This document shows positions 1-8,747 of a stretch of 64,000 bases of DNA, one piece after another. The stretch is from Emergomyces orientalis (Eukaryota; Ascomycota; Eurotiomycetes; Onygenales; Ajellomycetaceae). A program made the position numbers and the translations under genes. The stretch spans positions 1-64,000 of the forward strand of contig MOWL01000091.1 in the NCBI GenBank assembly GCA_002110485.1, read 5' to 3'. Positions within the stretch are counted from its first letter, which is position 1, and each line of letters opens with the position of its first letter. The notes beneath the pieces were generated by a model, which was not told where the DNA came from, made no database searches, and saw only the letters and a list, made by a program, of their open reading frames with translations.

Positions 1-21
1 GTTCAAATCACCTATTTCTTA
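1..21 (+). tRNA. trnV: tRNA-Val (TAC), 3' part only
   Basis: T-loop, 3' T-stem and 3' acceptor strand of tRNA-Val, cut by the window start. The complete gene is read across the lap junction at 31378-31449. Confidence 0.9.
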
Positions 22-31
22 TTTATTAAAT

Positions 32-100
32 GCAAGTTGATGTAATAGTAACATATTGGACTCATGATCCAATAATTTAGGTGCAATTCCTAAACTTGCT
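32..100 (+). tRNA. trnM: tRNA-Met (CAT), first copy
   Basis: The acceptor strands GCAAGTT and AACTTGC pair perfectly. The anticodon stem TTGGA/TCCAA encloses loop CTCATGA, giving anticodon CAT. It starts 10 bases after trnV. It is one of three CAT tRNAs in the genome; which is the initiator cannot be settled by eye. Confidence 0.93.
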
Positions 101-115
101 TTAAAAATTTTTTTT

Positions 116-187
116 AAGGCTATAGCTTAATGGTAAAGCCAGCTGCTCATGATAGCTTTTATAAATGTTCGACTCATTTTAGCCTTA
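116..187 (+). tRNA. trnM: tRNA with CAT anticodon, second copy (Met or lysidine-Ile)
   Basis: The acceptor AAGGCTA pairs fully with TAGCCTT, and the D-stem GCTT/AAGC is clear. The anticodon stem AGCTG/TAGCT holds loop CTCATGA. ATA codons are abundant in this genome and the only other Ile tRNA has GAT, so one of the three CAT tRNAs is expected to carry a lysidine-modified C34 and read ATA. That role is inferred and cannot be assigned to this copy specifically. Confidence 0.88.
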
Positions 188-221
188 CATTAATTTATTT
201 ATTATTTTTAAAATTTTTTTA

Positions 222-303
222 ATCCGAGTGCTGGAATTGGTAGACAGACCTAACTTAAAATTAGGTGATGGATTTCGTGTACGTTCAAATCGTGCCTTGG
301 ATA
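222..303 (+). tRNA. trnL: tRNA-Leu (TAA)
   Basis: Acceptor ATCCGAG pairs with CTTGGAT (one G-U). The anticodon stem CCTAA/TTAGG holds loop CTTAAAA, anticodon TAA, reading UUA/UUG. The long variable arm gives 82 nt, as expected for a class II leucine tRNA. UUA is the dominant Leu codon here, so this tRNA carries a heavy load. Confidence 0.94.
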
Positions 304-489
304 ATTAATAATAATTTTTATTATTTATTACTTAGAAATAATTAAATATTTATAAAAAATTTATACACTAATGAATTTATATAATATTTTATAACTTTAT
401 TATTATAAAAAATATAATTAAAGTTATATATTGTTTATATATACCTTATTGAATATAATAACAGGTAGTTATTTAAAATATATAATTTA

Positions 490-561
490 GGGGCTATAGT
501 CTAATTGGTAAAACTGGGACTTTGCATGTCCTCAATTCAGGTTCAACTCCTGATAGCTCCA
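490..561 (+). tRNA. trnA: tRNA-Ala (TGC)
   Basis: Acceptor GGGGCTA pairs with TAGCTCC (one G-U). Anticodon stem GGGAC/GTCCT with loop TTTGCAT gives anticodon TGC. About 185 bp of very AT-rich spacer with no recognisable feature precedes it. Confidence 0.94.
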
Positions 562-573
562 ATTTTTTTTTTA

Positions 574-646
574 GCTCGAAAAGCTCAATTGGTCGAGCGG
601 AACACTGAAGATGTTTAGGTTATAAGTTCAAATCTTATTTCGAGCA
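574..646 (+). tRNA. trnF: tRNA-Phe (GAA)
   Basis: Acceptor GCTCGAA pairs perfectly with TTCGAGC. The anticodon loop CTGAAGA on stem AACA/TGTT gives GAA. A T-run of about ten bases separates it from trnA. Confidence 0.94.
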
Positions 647-671
647 GTTTTACTTGATTTATTTCTTGTAC

Positions 672-754
672 ATGGGTATGCTGAAATTTGGTAACCAGGT
701 TCCACTTAGGATGGAATAGTTTTAACTTTGCAAGTTCAAGTCTTGTTACCCATA
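672..754 (+). tRNA. trnL: tRNA-Leu (TAG)
   Basis: Acceptor ATGGGTA pairs perfectly with TACCCAT. Stem TTCCA/TGGAA holds loop CTTAGGA, anticodon TAG, reading CUN codons. The extended variable arm is normal for tRNA-Leu. Confidence 0.93.
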
Positions 755-772
755 TTAATTTTAATTATTTTT

Positions 773-843
773 ATGTTGTTGACTAATAGGTAAGTCATAA
801 ATTTTTGGTATTTATTATTGAGTGTTCGAATCGCTCCAACATA
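773..843 (+). tRNA. trnQ: tRNA-Gln (TTG)
   Basis: Six of seven acceptor pairs form (ATGTTGT with CCAACAT). The D-stem GACT/AGTC is intact. Anticodon stem TAAAT/ATTTA with loop TTTTGGT gives TTG. Confidence 0.9.
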
Positions 844-863
844 ATTTTTTTTTTAATACCTTA

Positions 864-935
864 GCCAGGATAGTTTAATAGGTAGAACAATAATTTCATG
901 AATTAAGAATGAGAATTCGAATTTCTCTCCTGGCT
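864..935 (+). tRNA. trnM: tRNA with CAT anticodon, third copy (Met or lysidine-Ile)
   Basis: Acceptor GCCAGGA pairs perfectly with TCCTGGC. The anticodon stem is a weak four-base TAAT/ATTA around loop TTCATGA (CAT). The T-stem is clear. The weak AU-only anticodon stem distinguishes it from the other two CAT tRNAs. Confidence 0.88.
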
Positions 936-993
936 CATGTAAAATAATTAAGTTTTTTAATCTTATTATATAATTTATATACATAAAAATTTA

Positions 994-1067
994 GGTCGGT
1001 ATAGTTCAATAGGTAGAACAGCTGTATGTGGCATAGTATATCCTTGTTCGATTCAAGGTACCAACCC
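994..1067 (+). tRNA. trnH: tRNA-His (GTG)
   Basis: Acceptor GGTCGGT pairs with ACCAACC with one C-A mismatch. Anticodon stem GCTGT/ATAGT holds loop ATGTGGC, giving GTG. The following ~240 bp up to trnR are AT-rich and show no gene. Confidence 0.9.
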
Positions 1068-1306
1068 TAACTGTTAAAGGATCTAAAAAAAAACATTTTT
1101 TTTGCTCGTATATTATATTAATCTGATATATTACCTTATAGTTTTAATTTAATTTAGTTAATGAAGTTTGTGTGACTTAATAATAGTACAAAAATTATTC
1201 TTATATTATCGTAAACTTATTATAATTATTTTATTCAATAAACTTTAGACTTTATTATTTAGTCTTTACAGAACTATTTAAAAATAGTTTGTATTTATTA
1301 GGTATA

Positions 1307-1377
1307 AACATGTTAGTTTAATGGCAGAATACTGTGCTACGGACACAATGATATAAGTTCAAATCTTGTACATGTTT
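1307..1377 (+). tRNA. trnR: tRNA-Arg (ACG)
   Basis: Acceptor AACATGT pairs perfectly with ACATGTT. Stem CTGTG/CACAA holds loop CTACGGA, anticodon ACG, for CGN codons. Confidence 0.91.
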
Positions 1378-1719
1378 TTAATATGCAAATAATATAAAGA
1401 TAATAAAATATTATTAAATAAAATTATTAGTTTTTTTAATATAAGAGTTTATATTTAAAGGTAAATTTCAACTAAATAATTATATATTTAATATAAAGTT
1501 ATTTTTTGTTTTATATTACCACTTTAAATTTATTTTATATGTTAAGATTTTATTCTGTATTAATTTCATCTAGATAAATGTATCTATAAGGATAAAAAGT
1601 AATAAGATAAATTTTTACCTTTAGTATAAAAGAATCTAATAGATTATATATAATTATTCTCCGTAAGAGAATAAATTTTGTGCTTTTTTAATATATTAAT
1701 GTTATTAATAGTTTATATA
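1378..1719. other. AT-rich spacer with a strong hairpin
   Basis: No gene is visible in these ~340 bases between the two arginine tRNAs. A perfect 8-bp hairpin with a 5-base loop lies at 1654-1674. A ten-base inverted match (TAAAGGTAAA near 1456 and its complement near 1613) could close a larger fold. The function is unknown; RNA processing is a guess. Confidence 0.5.
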
Positions 1720-1792
1720 ATTCTTATTAGCTTAATGGTAGAGCAGAATACTTCTAATATTTAGATCTTAGTTCGAGTCTAAGATAAGAATC
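1720..1792 (+). tRNA. trnR: tRNA-Arg (TCT)
   Basis: Acceptor ATTCTTA pairs perfectly with TAAGAAT. Loop CTTCTAA on stem GAATA/TATTT gives TCT, reading AGA/AGG, the main Arg codons here. It ends 58 bases before the longest possible cox1 start. Confidence 0.93.
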
Positions 1793-1850
1793 CTAGAATT
1801 AAATTTTATTTTAGATTTAAACAAAAAGAAGAGAGATACTTAGAATTTGT

Positions 1851-4800
1851 ATGGATCAGCCTACAACTAGTAGCTCTGATTATAGGAATATAAGAGAAAT
1901 AAAAAATGCCTATACTACAATTCTAAATGAAAAGGATCAACCTAGTGACGAAAATTCTAATAAAACAATTTTAGATAAAATAATGAATATAACAATGTGA
2001 AGAGAGCGTTGATTTTTATCTTCAAATGCAAAAGATATAGGAATGTTATATTTAATATTTGCTTTATTTTCAGGTTTGATAGGTACAGCTTTTTCTGTTA
2101 TAATACGTTTAGAATTATCTGGACCTGGGGTTCAGTACATAGCAGATAACCAGCTATATAATAGTGTTATAACAGCCCATGCTATATTAATGATTTTTTT
2201 CATGGTTATGCCTGCTTTAATAGGAGGTTTTGGTAATTTTTTATTACCTATTTTAATAGGAGGTCCTGATATGGCATTTCCTAGATTAAATAATATAAGT
2301 TTTTGACTATTAATACCTAGTTTATTATTATTTATTTTTTCAGCTACAATTGAAAATGGAGCTGGTACAGGTTGAACTCTTAAATGGATTAGGGAGTTAA
2401 TTTATAGTGATATAAATTTGAGCAAACTCTTCTCGATGCGTGAACATCTTCAAGTATACTATATAATTTTAGTATTACATGTAATTCACTACTCATGTAT
2501 ATTTTTAATAAATCGTATAAACTATGGTCAAATATTAAATTATACGTATGTAAAAATGTGAATGTCAAGGAGACAATACGCCTGATTAGTAAATAAACGT
2601 TTTTTTACTAGTCATCAGAGACTTAACGAAGAGCATCTTAAAGAAAAAAAGATTAATAAAGAATCATTTGAACAATGGTTAGTAGGGTTTACAGATGGAG
2701 ACGGTAATTTTTCTATAACTAATCAAGGAGACAAATGAGGTTTAAGTTTTAAATTGACTCAATCTAGATATAATTTAAGAGTTTTAAATTATATTAAGAA
2801 AGAATTAGGGGTAGGTTCTATAACAAAAGATGGTACAAAAGGGCAATATTTTATTAGAGATAGAAAGATAATAGAATCTATTATACTACCTATATTTGAT
2901 AAATATCCTCTATTGACTTCAAAATATTTTGATTATATAAAATTAAAAAAAGCTTTGGCAATATTAAATGATCTTAGTTTAAATAAGCAAGATAAAAATA
3001 CTAAACTTCTAGAAATTAAAAATTCTAAGATTGGTGTTGGTTATATTTCGCCTGCTTGAAAAAATGTAAATTTACCTTTAGTAAGTGTAAATTCACTAAA
3101 TAATGTGATGAGTAAAAACTGATTAGTTGGATTTATTGAAGCAGAAGGTAGTTTCTACTTAACAAAAAAAGATTCCAATATAATAGTACATGGTTTTGGT
3201 CTAACACAAAAATTAGACAAAATTGTTTTACAAGGAATAGGTTTGATGCTTCATATTAATAATCCAGTTAGATATAAAGAAATATATAATCATTATATTT
3301 TAGATACCACTAATTCAAGAGCCATTGAAAACATAATAGTATTTTTTAAAGATACAATGAAAGGAGTAAAATCATTAGAGTATAGAATCTGAGCAAGATC
3401 TTACGTAAAAAATAAAGGAAATTACGAAAAATTGTGTAATATAAGAGATACTATTAGAAAAATCCGAAAAAATCTGTTACAAATCTAATAATTAAGATGA
3501 AAGTATAGTCCGAACAGTAAAGAGATTTACTGAGTGTAACGATAAAAATCGTTCAAACGAAAAATGAAGTTACCAACATATTTGTTATCCTCCATTATCA
3601 GGAATACAAAGTCATAGTGGACCTAGTGTAGATTTAGCTATATTTGCTTTACATTTAAGTGGAGTAAGTAGTTTATTAGGTGCTATAAATTTTATATCTA
3701 CTATTATGAATATGAGAAGCCCTGGTATAAAATTACATAAATTAGCTTTATTTGGTTGAGCTGTTGTAATAACAGCTGTTTTATTATTATTATCTTTACC
3801 TGTTCTTGCTGCTGCAATTACAATGGTATTAACAGATAGAAATTTTAATACATCTTTCTTTGAATTAGCTGGAGGAGGTGATCCTATATTATATCAACAT
3901 CTTTTCTGATTCTTTGGTCACCCTGAAGTTTATATATTAGTTATACCTGGTTTTGGTATAATTAGTACTGTAGTTTCAGCTAGTTCAAGTAAAAATGTTT
4001 TTGGTTATTTAGGGATATTAAATATACTTTGAGCAAGTATATATGTCCATCAGTATCAAACTCCGGGGAAGTCCTAAAGAATTAGATACTAACATTAGTA
4101 GGTAACTATTAATGGGCCTATACTAATCATATAGGGTATAGTAATAAGTCTAATTATCTACCACAAAATGGTGAATGGATTATCGCGGATCTAAGTTCCT
4201 TTAAAGGATAAAAGAGCAACGAGCAGACGGTACTGGATATATTAATATATTTAAGGTGTGCTCTTAGTTGCCTAGAAATAGGTTTATTTATAACAATAAG
4301 TTGTTATAAATAATTAAATAGATAGGATAGCTCGGTCTATACATATAATATAACTTTTTATTATATATGAATTTTAATTTAAATTACAAATATTTTATCA
4401 TTATTGTTTACCTTTATTCTGCTTTGTGTGCACTATATCTTTTTTTTTTATATTTGTAAAAGAAAATATCAAATATAAAAACAAATTTATGCTACAATTA
4501 GTACCTTTTTTTTTCGTTAATCAAGCTATATTTCTTTTTTAATAAATATAACTTAAAAAAAAATAAAAGTTTATATAATATTAATTATATTTCTTTAAAC
4601 CAAAAACAATAATTTAAATATAAAATAAAAAATCAAATCATGAGTAAAAATATAAAATTTACTTTCAAAGGAGTGGTAGAAAAACCTTTAGATAAACATT
4701 TTGATGCAGCAGAAAAAGAAGATAAATATCTTACTTTTGTGGCAAATACTGCTGAAAAGTCTTATAAAGAGGAAGATACTAAATTAGCTGCGAAATGTGG

Positions 4801-6042
4801 AGCTGAGAGAGGAAAACGTTTCGAGGAAATTCAGCCCATTCTATCTAAGGAAGTTGGGACGGCTACTAATGAAGATCAAAAAAAAATGAATGATTTTTTT
4901 CTTGATGATTCAGTTATATATCAAAAATCTTTACAACTTAGACATGATAAATTTCAGGAGGGTCTTAAAGAGGGTAAGTTAAATCTTGTTCCCGGTTTAG
5001 ATCAAGGGTATTTAGATAAAGCTATTAAACATAGGGAAGAATCTAAAGAAACATATAATGTTTTTTGTTTTTCTGTATTTAAATATGACTCCTATATAGA
5101 TTCATTAATATCACTATCAAATTCAGATAATAAAGATAACGATAATGATATTGATAATTTTCCATCATGTGAAATTAGTTCTATTTACGATTTGGCAGGA
5201 GATGATTAAAATATTTGTAAATTAAATTAGGGCCAAAGTCTGAAACACGGGTTTATGCTATGATGTCTATTGGTGTGTTAGGTTTTGTTGTTTGAAGCCA
5301 TCACATGTATACAGTTGGTTTAGATGTAGATACAAGAGCATATTTTACAGCTGCTACGTTAATTATAGCAGTACCTACAGGTATTAAAATATTCTCATGA
5401 TTAGCTACATCTTATGGTGGTTCTTTACATTTAACACCTGCTATGTTATTTGCTTTAGGTTTTGTTGTTATGTTTACTATTGGGGGATTAAGTGGTGTTG
5501 TTTTAGCTAATGCTTCACTTGATATTGCTTTCCATGATACTTATTATGTAGTTGCACATTTTCATTATGTTCTTTCAATGGGTGCTGTTTTTGCTTTATT
5601 TAGTGGTTGATATTTCTGAATACCTAAATTATTAGGTTTATCTTATAATATCTTTGCTGGTAAGGTTCATTTCTGAATTTTATTTCTAGGGGTTAATATA
5701 ACATTTTTCCCTCAACATTTTTTAGGTTTACAAGGTATGCCTCGTCGTATTAGTGATTATCCTGATGCTTTTGCAGGTTGAAATTTAATTAGTAGTTTTG
5801 GTTCTATTATAAGTGTTGTAGCTACTTGATATTTTTTAAATATTTTATATATACAATTAACTCAAGGAGCTCCTGTTTCAAGATATCCTTGATTAACTCC
5901 ACAATATTTTAGCGATTTATTCCAAACTTTATTTAATAGAAATAATAATTCTTTAGAGTGATGCTTAACAAGCCCACCTAAACCCCATGCATTTGTAAGT
6001 TTACCTTTACAATCTAATTTTAATTTATTTACGAGGAAATAA
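1851..6042 (+). CDS. cox1: Cytochrome c oxidase subunit 1, three exons
   Basis: Catalytic subunit of complex IV in the inner membrane, reducing O2 at the haem a3-CuB centre. The exons read 1851-2380, 3585-4016 and 5250-6042 and join in frame (584 residues from the first ATG). Exon 1 holds the haem a histidine in AHAILM. Exon 2 holds the CuB-Tyr motif GHPEVY. Exon 3 holds the CuB pair in WSHHMYT and the [12 protein letters not shown] haem ligands. Splice sites fit group I rules: each upstream exon ends in T and each intron ends in G, giving GTGWT-LYPP and GYLGM-VYAM. The ATGs at 1983 and 1995 give conventional lengths (540 and 536 residues); starting at 1851 adds a hydrophilic N-terminal stretch not typical of Cox1. 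Nothing in the sequence decides between them. Confidence 0.95.
2381..3488 (+). CDS. Intron-encoded LAGLIDADG homing endonuclease, in frame with cox1 exon 1
   Basis: The reading frame runs straight from cox1 exon 1 into the intron without a stop and ends at TAA 3486-3488. It carries two LAGLIDADG-type motifs about 150 residues apart, LVGFTDGDG (about 2680-2706) and LVGFIEAEG (about 3124-3150), each with the acidic catalytic residue. This is the single-chain, two-motif architecture of fungal intron endonucleases, which cut intronless cox1 alleles and may act as maturases. Three TGA codons within it need the mitochondrial code. It is probably made as a fusion with the Cox1 N-terminus and then processed, as is usual for such ORFs. 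Confidence 0.9.
2381..3584 (+). mobile_element. cox1 group I intron 1 with LAGLIDADG ORF
   Basis: Interrupts the Leu codon of GTGW-T-L-YPP after its second base. The last exon base is T and the last intron base is G, as group I splicing requires. A P7-like element (AAGTATAGTCCGAAC, near 3498) lies between the end of the intronic ORF and the 3' splice site. It is probably mobile by homing, since its endonuclease frame looks intact. Confidence 0.88.
4414..4639 (+). pseudogene. Truncated atp8 copy and atp6 leader inside cox1 intron 2
   Basis: Positions 4417-4533 closely match the true atp8 leader and first ~16 codons (about 17921-18030). The copy starts with an ATG at 4489, reads [15 protein letters not shown] and stops after 17 codons. 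Positions about 4588-4639 match the leader just upstream of atp6 (about 18186-18243). The body of atp8 is missing. The block ends exactly where orf189 begins, so orf189 occupies the place of atp6. Confidence 0.8.
4640..5209 (+). CDS. orf189, orphan intronic ORF behind a copied atp6 leader
   Basis: A 189-residue soluble protein with no membrane span and no motif I recognise. It is rich in Lys, Glu and Asp; residues ~20-60 and ~90-135 look helical and charged, and the C-terminus is very acidic (Asn/Asp/Ser-rich from about residue 160). It has no LAGLIDADG, GIY-YIG or reverse-transcriptase motif. The ATG falls at the position of the atp6 start in the copied leader, so it may borrow atp6 translation signals. 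Codon use is more GC-tolerant than the neighbours (GCG, GGG, CCC appear), hinting at a different origin. Function unknown. Confidence 0.7.
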   Translation: MSKNIKFTFKGVVEKPLDKHFDAAEKEDKYLTFVANTAEKSYKEEDTKLAAKCGAERGKRFEEIQPILSKEVGTATNEDQKKMNDFFLDDSVIYQKSLQLRHDKFQEGLKEGKLNLVPGLDQGYLDKAIKHREESKETYNVFCFSVFKYDSYIDSLISLSNSDNKDNDNDIDNFPSCEISSIYDLAGDD

Positions 6043-6043
6043 A

Positions 6044-6502
6044 GTTATTAAATTTATTTCCTTTTATATAACTTATTCAAAAAATATACCTAAACCACAT
6101 AAATATGTAAATTGTACATTAGAATCTGGTTTAGATATCACTAATGTTATTGGTGAGTTAAATGTATTAATACCTCAACTAGGTAATTTTATAGAACAAT
6201 TTAATAATTTAGTTTTACAAACAAATATTAATGTAATAAGTGATTCCGTGGGTAATCTAGATTTAGAAGTCCCACAAAGTATATCTGATACTGAAGCAAA
6301 TAATATTTCTAAAAGAATTAGTATTATAGATAGGTTAATAACTAATCATAGTGAGAATATTGAAGATTTGTTCAAAAAAGGTTCCGTTATAGAAAAAGAT
6401 CTTAAATCAAATAATTCTAATTATGTTTCTGTATTAGCAGATAAAATGGAAGAATTTAATAAATTAAAAATTTCATATAAGCATAAATTAATTAATAATT
6501 AA
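6044..6502 (+). CDS. Orphan ORF after cox1, opening with a cox1-tail-like motif
   Basis: An open frame in the +1 register begins inside the end of cox1 and runs to TAA at 6500-6502. No ATG occurs in its first part; the first plausible start is GTG at 6248, giving 84 residues, but similarity begins earlier. At 6080-6130 it encodes PKPHKYV..TLES, resembling the Cox1 C-terminus PKPHAFV..PLQS at 5988-6020. The rest is soluble, with helical charged stretches (ISIIDRLITN, IEDLFKKG). It could be a remnant of a cox1-ORF fusion, a gene with a non-standard start, or a frameshift-read extension. Function unknown. Confidence 0.55.
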   Translation, partial: VIKFISFYITYSKNIPKPHKYVNCTLESGLDITNVIGELNVLIPQLGNFIEQFNNLVLQTNINVISDSVGNLDLEVPQSISDTEANNISKRISIIDRLITNHSENIEDLFKKGSVIEKDLKSNNSNYVSVLADKMEEFNKLKISYKHKLINN

Positions 6503-6556
6503 ATTAAAACTTAGTCTTAAATAAAGTTTATTATTAAATAGAATAAATATAGAAGT

Positions 6557-6575
6557 AAAAAAAAATTTTTTTTTT
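6557..6575. repeat. A9T10 palindrome
   Basis: A self-complementary A-run/T-run block followed by TAG, one of about a dozen such blocks dispersed through the unit, mostly at gene borders. Confidence 0.8.
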
Positions 6576-6655
6576 AGATCAAAAGTATAAGGGAATATTA
6601 TTAATTTTTGGTTTTTAGTTTGAATTTAAACTAATATATCTTATTAAATTAATCA

Positions 6656-6728
6656 AGCTCCTATAGCTCAAAGGTAGAGCAAAATACTGTTAATATTTGT
6701 ATAGATGTTCGATTCATCTTAGGAGCTA
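6656..6728 (+). tRNA. trnN: tRNA-Asn (GTT)
   Basis: Acceptor AGCTCCT pairs perfectly with AGGAGCT. Stem AAATA/TATTT holds loop CTGTTAA, giving GTT. Its 3' half resembles the tRNA-like remnant in the atp9 leader (7036-7100). Confidence 0.94.
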
Positions 6729-7219
6729 ATATATTAACAAATAAGGTTAAATTTAGTTTAATAAAATATTCAAATATATTTATTAAATAATCTTTATTAT
6801 CATAAATATTTCTATTTTTCCTTATATAAGGAAAGAATTTTGAAAAAATGTAATTTTTTTTTTTTAGGGCTTCTATTATTACAATATTAAAAGATAAGAC
6901 ATAAATATATATATCATATTTAAGTATAATAGAACTCTATATTTTTTTTTTTAATTATTTTTCTCTTTAATACTTAAAATTTATTAAAAGTATTTGGATA
7001 ATCTACACCTAAATTAAGTAAGTTTTAAATTCTGAATTATTATATAGGTAAGTACAAATAAAAGTAATATTTGTAAAGGTGTTCAACTCATCTTAATAAC
7101 ATTTAGAATAAACTTGATGTTTGTGAAAAAAAATAAAAAATATTTATAAGTTTATATATATTTTATATTATAGATTATAATAATTTGAGGTATCCTCATT
7201 GTATGTGAAAAAAAAAAAA
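6729..7219. promoter_or_regulatory. trnN-atp9 spacer and atp9 leader
   Basis: AT-rich and without a gene. A perfect 18-base palindrome lies at 6817-6834. From about 7036 to the atp9 start the sequence is nearly identical to 25120-25302 in front of orf303, so this leader has been copied. The leader opens with a 65-nt degenerate tRNA-like element at 7036-7100. Confidence 0.6.
7036..7100 (+). pseudogene. Degenerate tRNA-like element in the atp9 leader
   Basis: End strands ATTATTA and TAATAAC nearly pair. There is a stem CAAAT/ATTTG in the anticodon position and a T-arm-like AAAGGTGTTCAACTCATCTT. The 3' half aligns with trnN. It lacks a proper anticodon loop, so it is unlikely to be a functional tRNA; it may be a processing signal. 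Confidence 0.45.
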
Positions 7220-7444
7220 ATGATACAAGCTGCAAAAATTATAGGAACAGGATTAGCTACAACAGGTTTAATAGGTGCTGGTGTTGGAATAGGTGTTGTT
7301 TTCGGTGCTTTAATATTAGGTGTTGCTAGAAACCCTTCATTAAAAGGTCAATTATTCGCATATGCTATCTTAGGTTTTGCTTTTGCAGAAGCAACAGGAT
7401 TATTTGCTTTAATGATGGCTTTTTTATTATTATACGTGGCTTAA
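7220..7444 (+). CDS. atp9: ATP synthase subunit 9 (c-ring)
   Basis: A 74-residue proteolipid that forms the rotating c-ring of mitochondrial ATP synthase. Two membrane helices flank the polar loop RNPSLKGQ. The proton-carrying glutamate is in FAEATGLFAL of helix 2. The ATG at 7220 gives the family's usual length. An in-frame GTG seven codons upstream would only add lysines and is not preferred. The first nine codons and the leader are duplicated at orf303. Confidence 0.97.
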   Translation: MIQAAKIIGTGLATTGLIGAGVGIGVVFGALILGVARNPSLKGQLFAYAILGFAFAEATGLFALMMAFLLLYVA

Positions 7445-7848
7445 TTTATTATTTTTATATACATAAAAATAAATTAATGTTAATTATTTAAGATCTTTTA
7501 TTAGATATATTTATTAAAAGACGTAATGACTTATAATTATTTATTAAAGATATTTAGAATAAAATTTATATTTAGTTAAATTAATATAGTTTGCAACAAT
7601 AAGTTATTAGTCATTGTGATCTATCAGAATGGATAGAGATTAATATAAAAATAAATTTTTTATTAAATTTTTAATAAATTAGTCTAATTTAGACTTAATA
7701 TAAAAAAAATCCCTTTTTATAAGGTATTAAGAATTAAATAGTATAAATTTTATATTATACAAAAACTAGTGTATGTTATAAGAAAAAATTTAAAATTTTT
7801 TCAGTGAAATTAAAAATAGATAGAAATTAAGTTTATAATATTTTTTAT
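7445..7848. other. atp9-cox2 spacer
   Basis: About 400 bases of AT-rich sequence with no reading frame or tRNA I can support. It holds short hairpins such as TCTATC/GATAGA near 7620 and AGTCT/AGACT near 7681. Confidence 0.5.
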
Positions 7849-8667
7849 ATGGTAAATTTTGTTAGTTATAATAAATTATTACTCCTTAATATAATAGATA
7901 GTATTAAGGATTTTATAAATTTTAATTCAAATAGTGATTTAGATGCACCAAGTCCTTGAGGTCTATATTTTCAAGATAGTGCTACTCCTCAAATGGAAGG
8001 AATTGAGGAATTACATAATAATATAATGTTTTATTTAGCTATAATATTATTTACTGTAACATGAATGATGATAGTTATAATAAAAACTTTTAAAGCGACA
8101 AAATCTGTAATATCTCATAAATATATGAATCATGGAACATTAATAGAGTTAATTTGAACTATAACACCTGCAGTAATATTAATTCTTATTGCATTCCCTT
8201 CTTTTAAATTACTTTATTTAATGGATGAAGTAATGGATCCATCTTTAGTTATATATGGTGAAGGTCACCAATGATATTGAAGTTATCAATATCCGGATTT
8301 TACAAATGTAGATAATGAATTTATAGAATTCGACTCTTATATAGTACCAGATGCTGATTTAGAAGAAGGTACATTAAGAATGTTAGAAGTAGATAATAGA
8401 GTAATTATACCTGAATTAACACACACAAGATTTGTAGTATCAGCTGCTGATGTTATACATTCTTTTGCCTGCCCTTCTTTAGGTATTAAGTGTGATGCAT
8501 ATCCAGGAAGATTAAATCAATCTTCTGTTTATTTAAACAGACAAGGAACTTATTTCGGACAATGTTCAGAAATTTGTGGTATATTACATAGTTCTATGCC
8601 TATAGCTATACAATCTGTAAGTTTAAAAAAATTCTTACTTTGATTACGTGACCAAATGAGTGATTAA
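7849..8667 (+). CDS. cox2: Cytochrome c oxidase subunit 2
   Basis: Complex IV subunit that takes electrons from cytochrome c through the binuclear CuA centre. The 272 residues have a short N-terminal extension, two membrane helices (roughly residues 55-80 and 100-125) and a C-terminal intermembrane-space domain. The aromatic electron-entry motif GHQWYWSY is present. CuA ligands are seen in DVIHSF, GQCSEICG and LHSSM. Six TGA codons read as Trp. Confidence 0.97.
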
Positions 8668-8694
8668 TAAGATATATATATTATTAATAAAAGT

Positions 8695-8715
8695 AAAAAA
8701 AAAAATTTTTTTTTT
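8695..8715. repeat. A11T10 palindrome before nad4L
   Basis: A self-complementary A-run/T-run in the 80-base cox2-nad4L spacer, of the same type as 6557-6575. Confidence 0.8.
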
Positions 8716-8747
8716 ATATACATAAATCTTATATGTGAAGCAATAAT

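Larger units (their letters stand above)
4017..5249 (+). mobile_element. cox1 group I intron 2 carrying an unrelated ORF
   Basis: Splits the Met codon of GYLG-M-VYAM. The upstream exon ends in T and the intron ends in G. Conserved-core-like blocks are visible near the 5' part (CTCCGGGGAAGTCCTAAAG near 4060, GAGCAACGAGCAGACGG near 4214) and at the 3' end (CCAAAGTCTGAAAC near 5233). Between them lies a captured atp8/atp6 5' region followed by orf189. No LAGLIDADG or GIY-YIG motif is seen, so this intron has no recognisable homing endonuclease. Confidence 0.82.
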
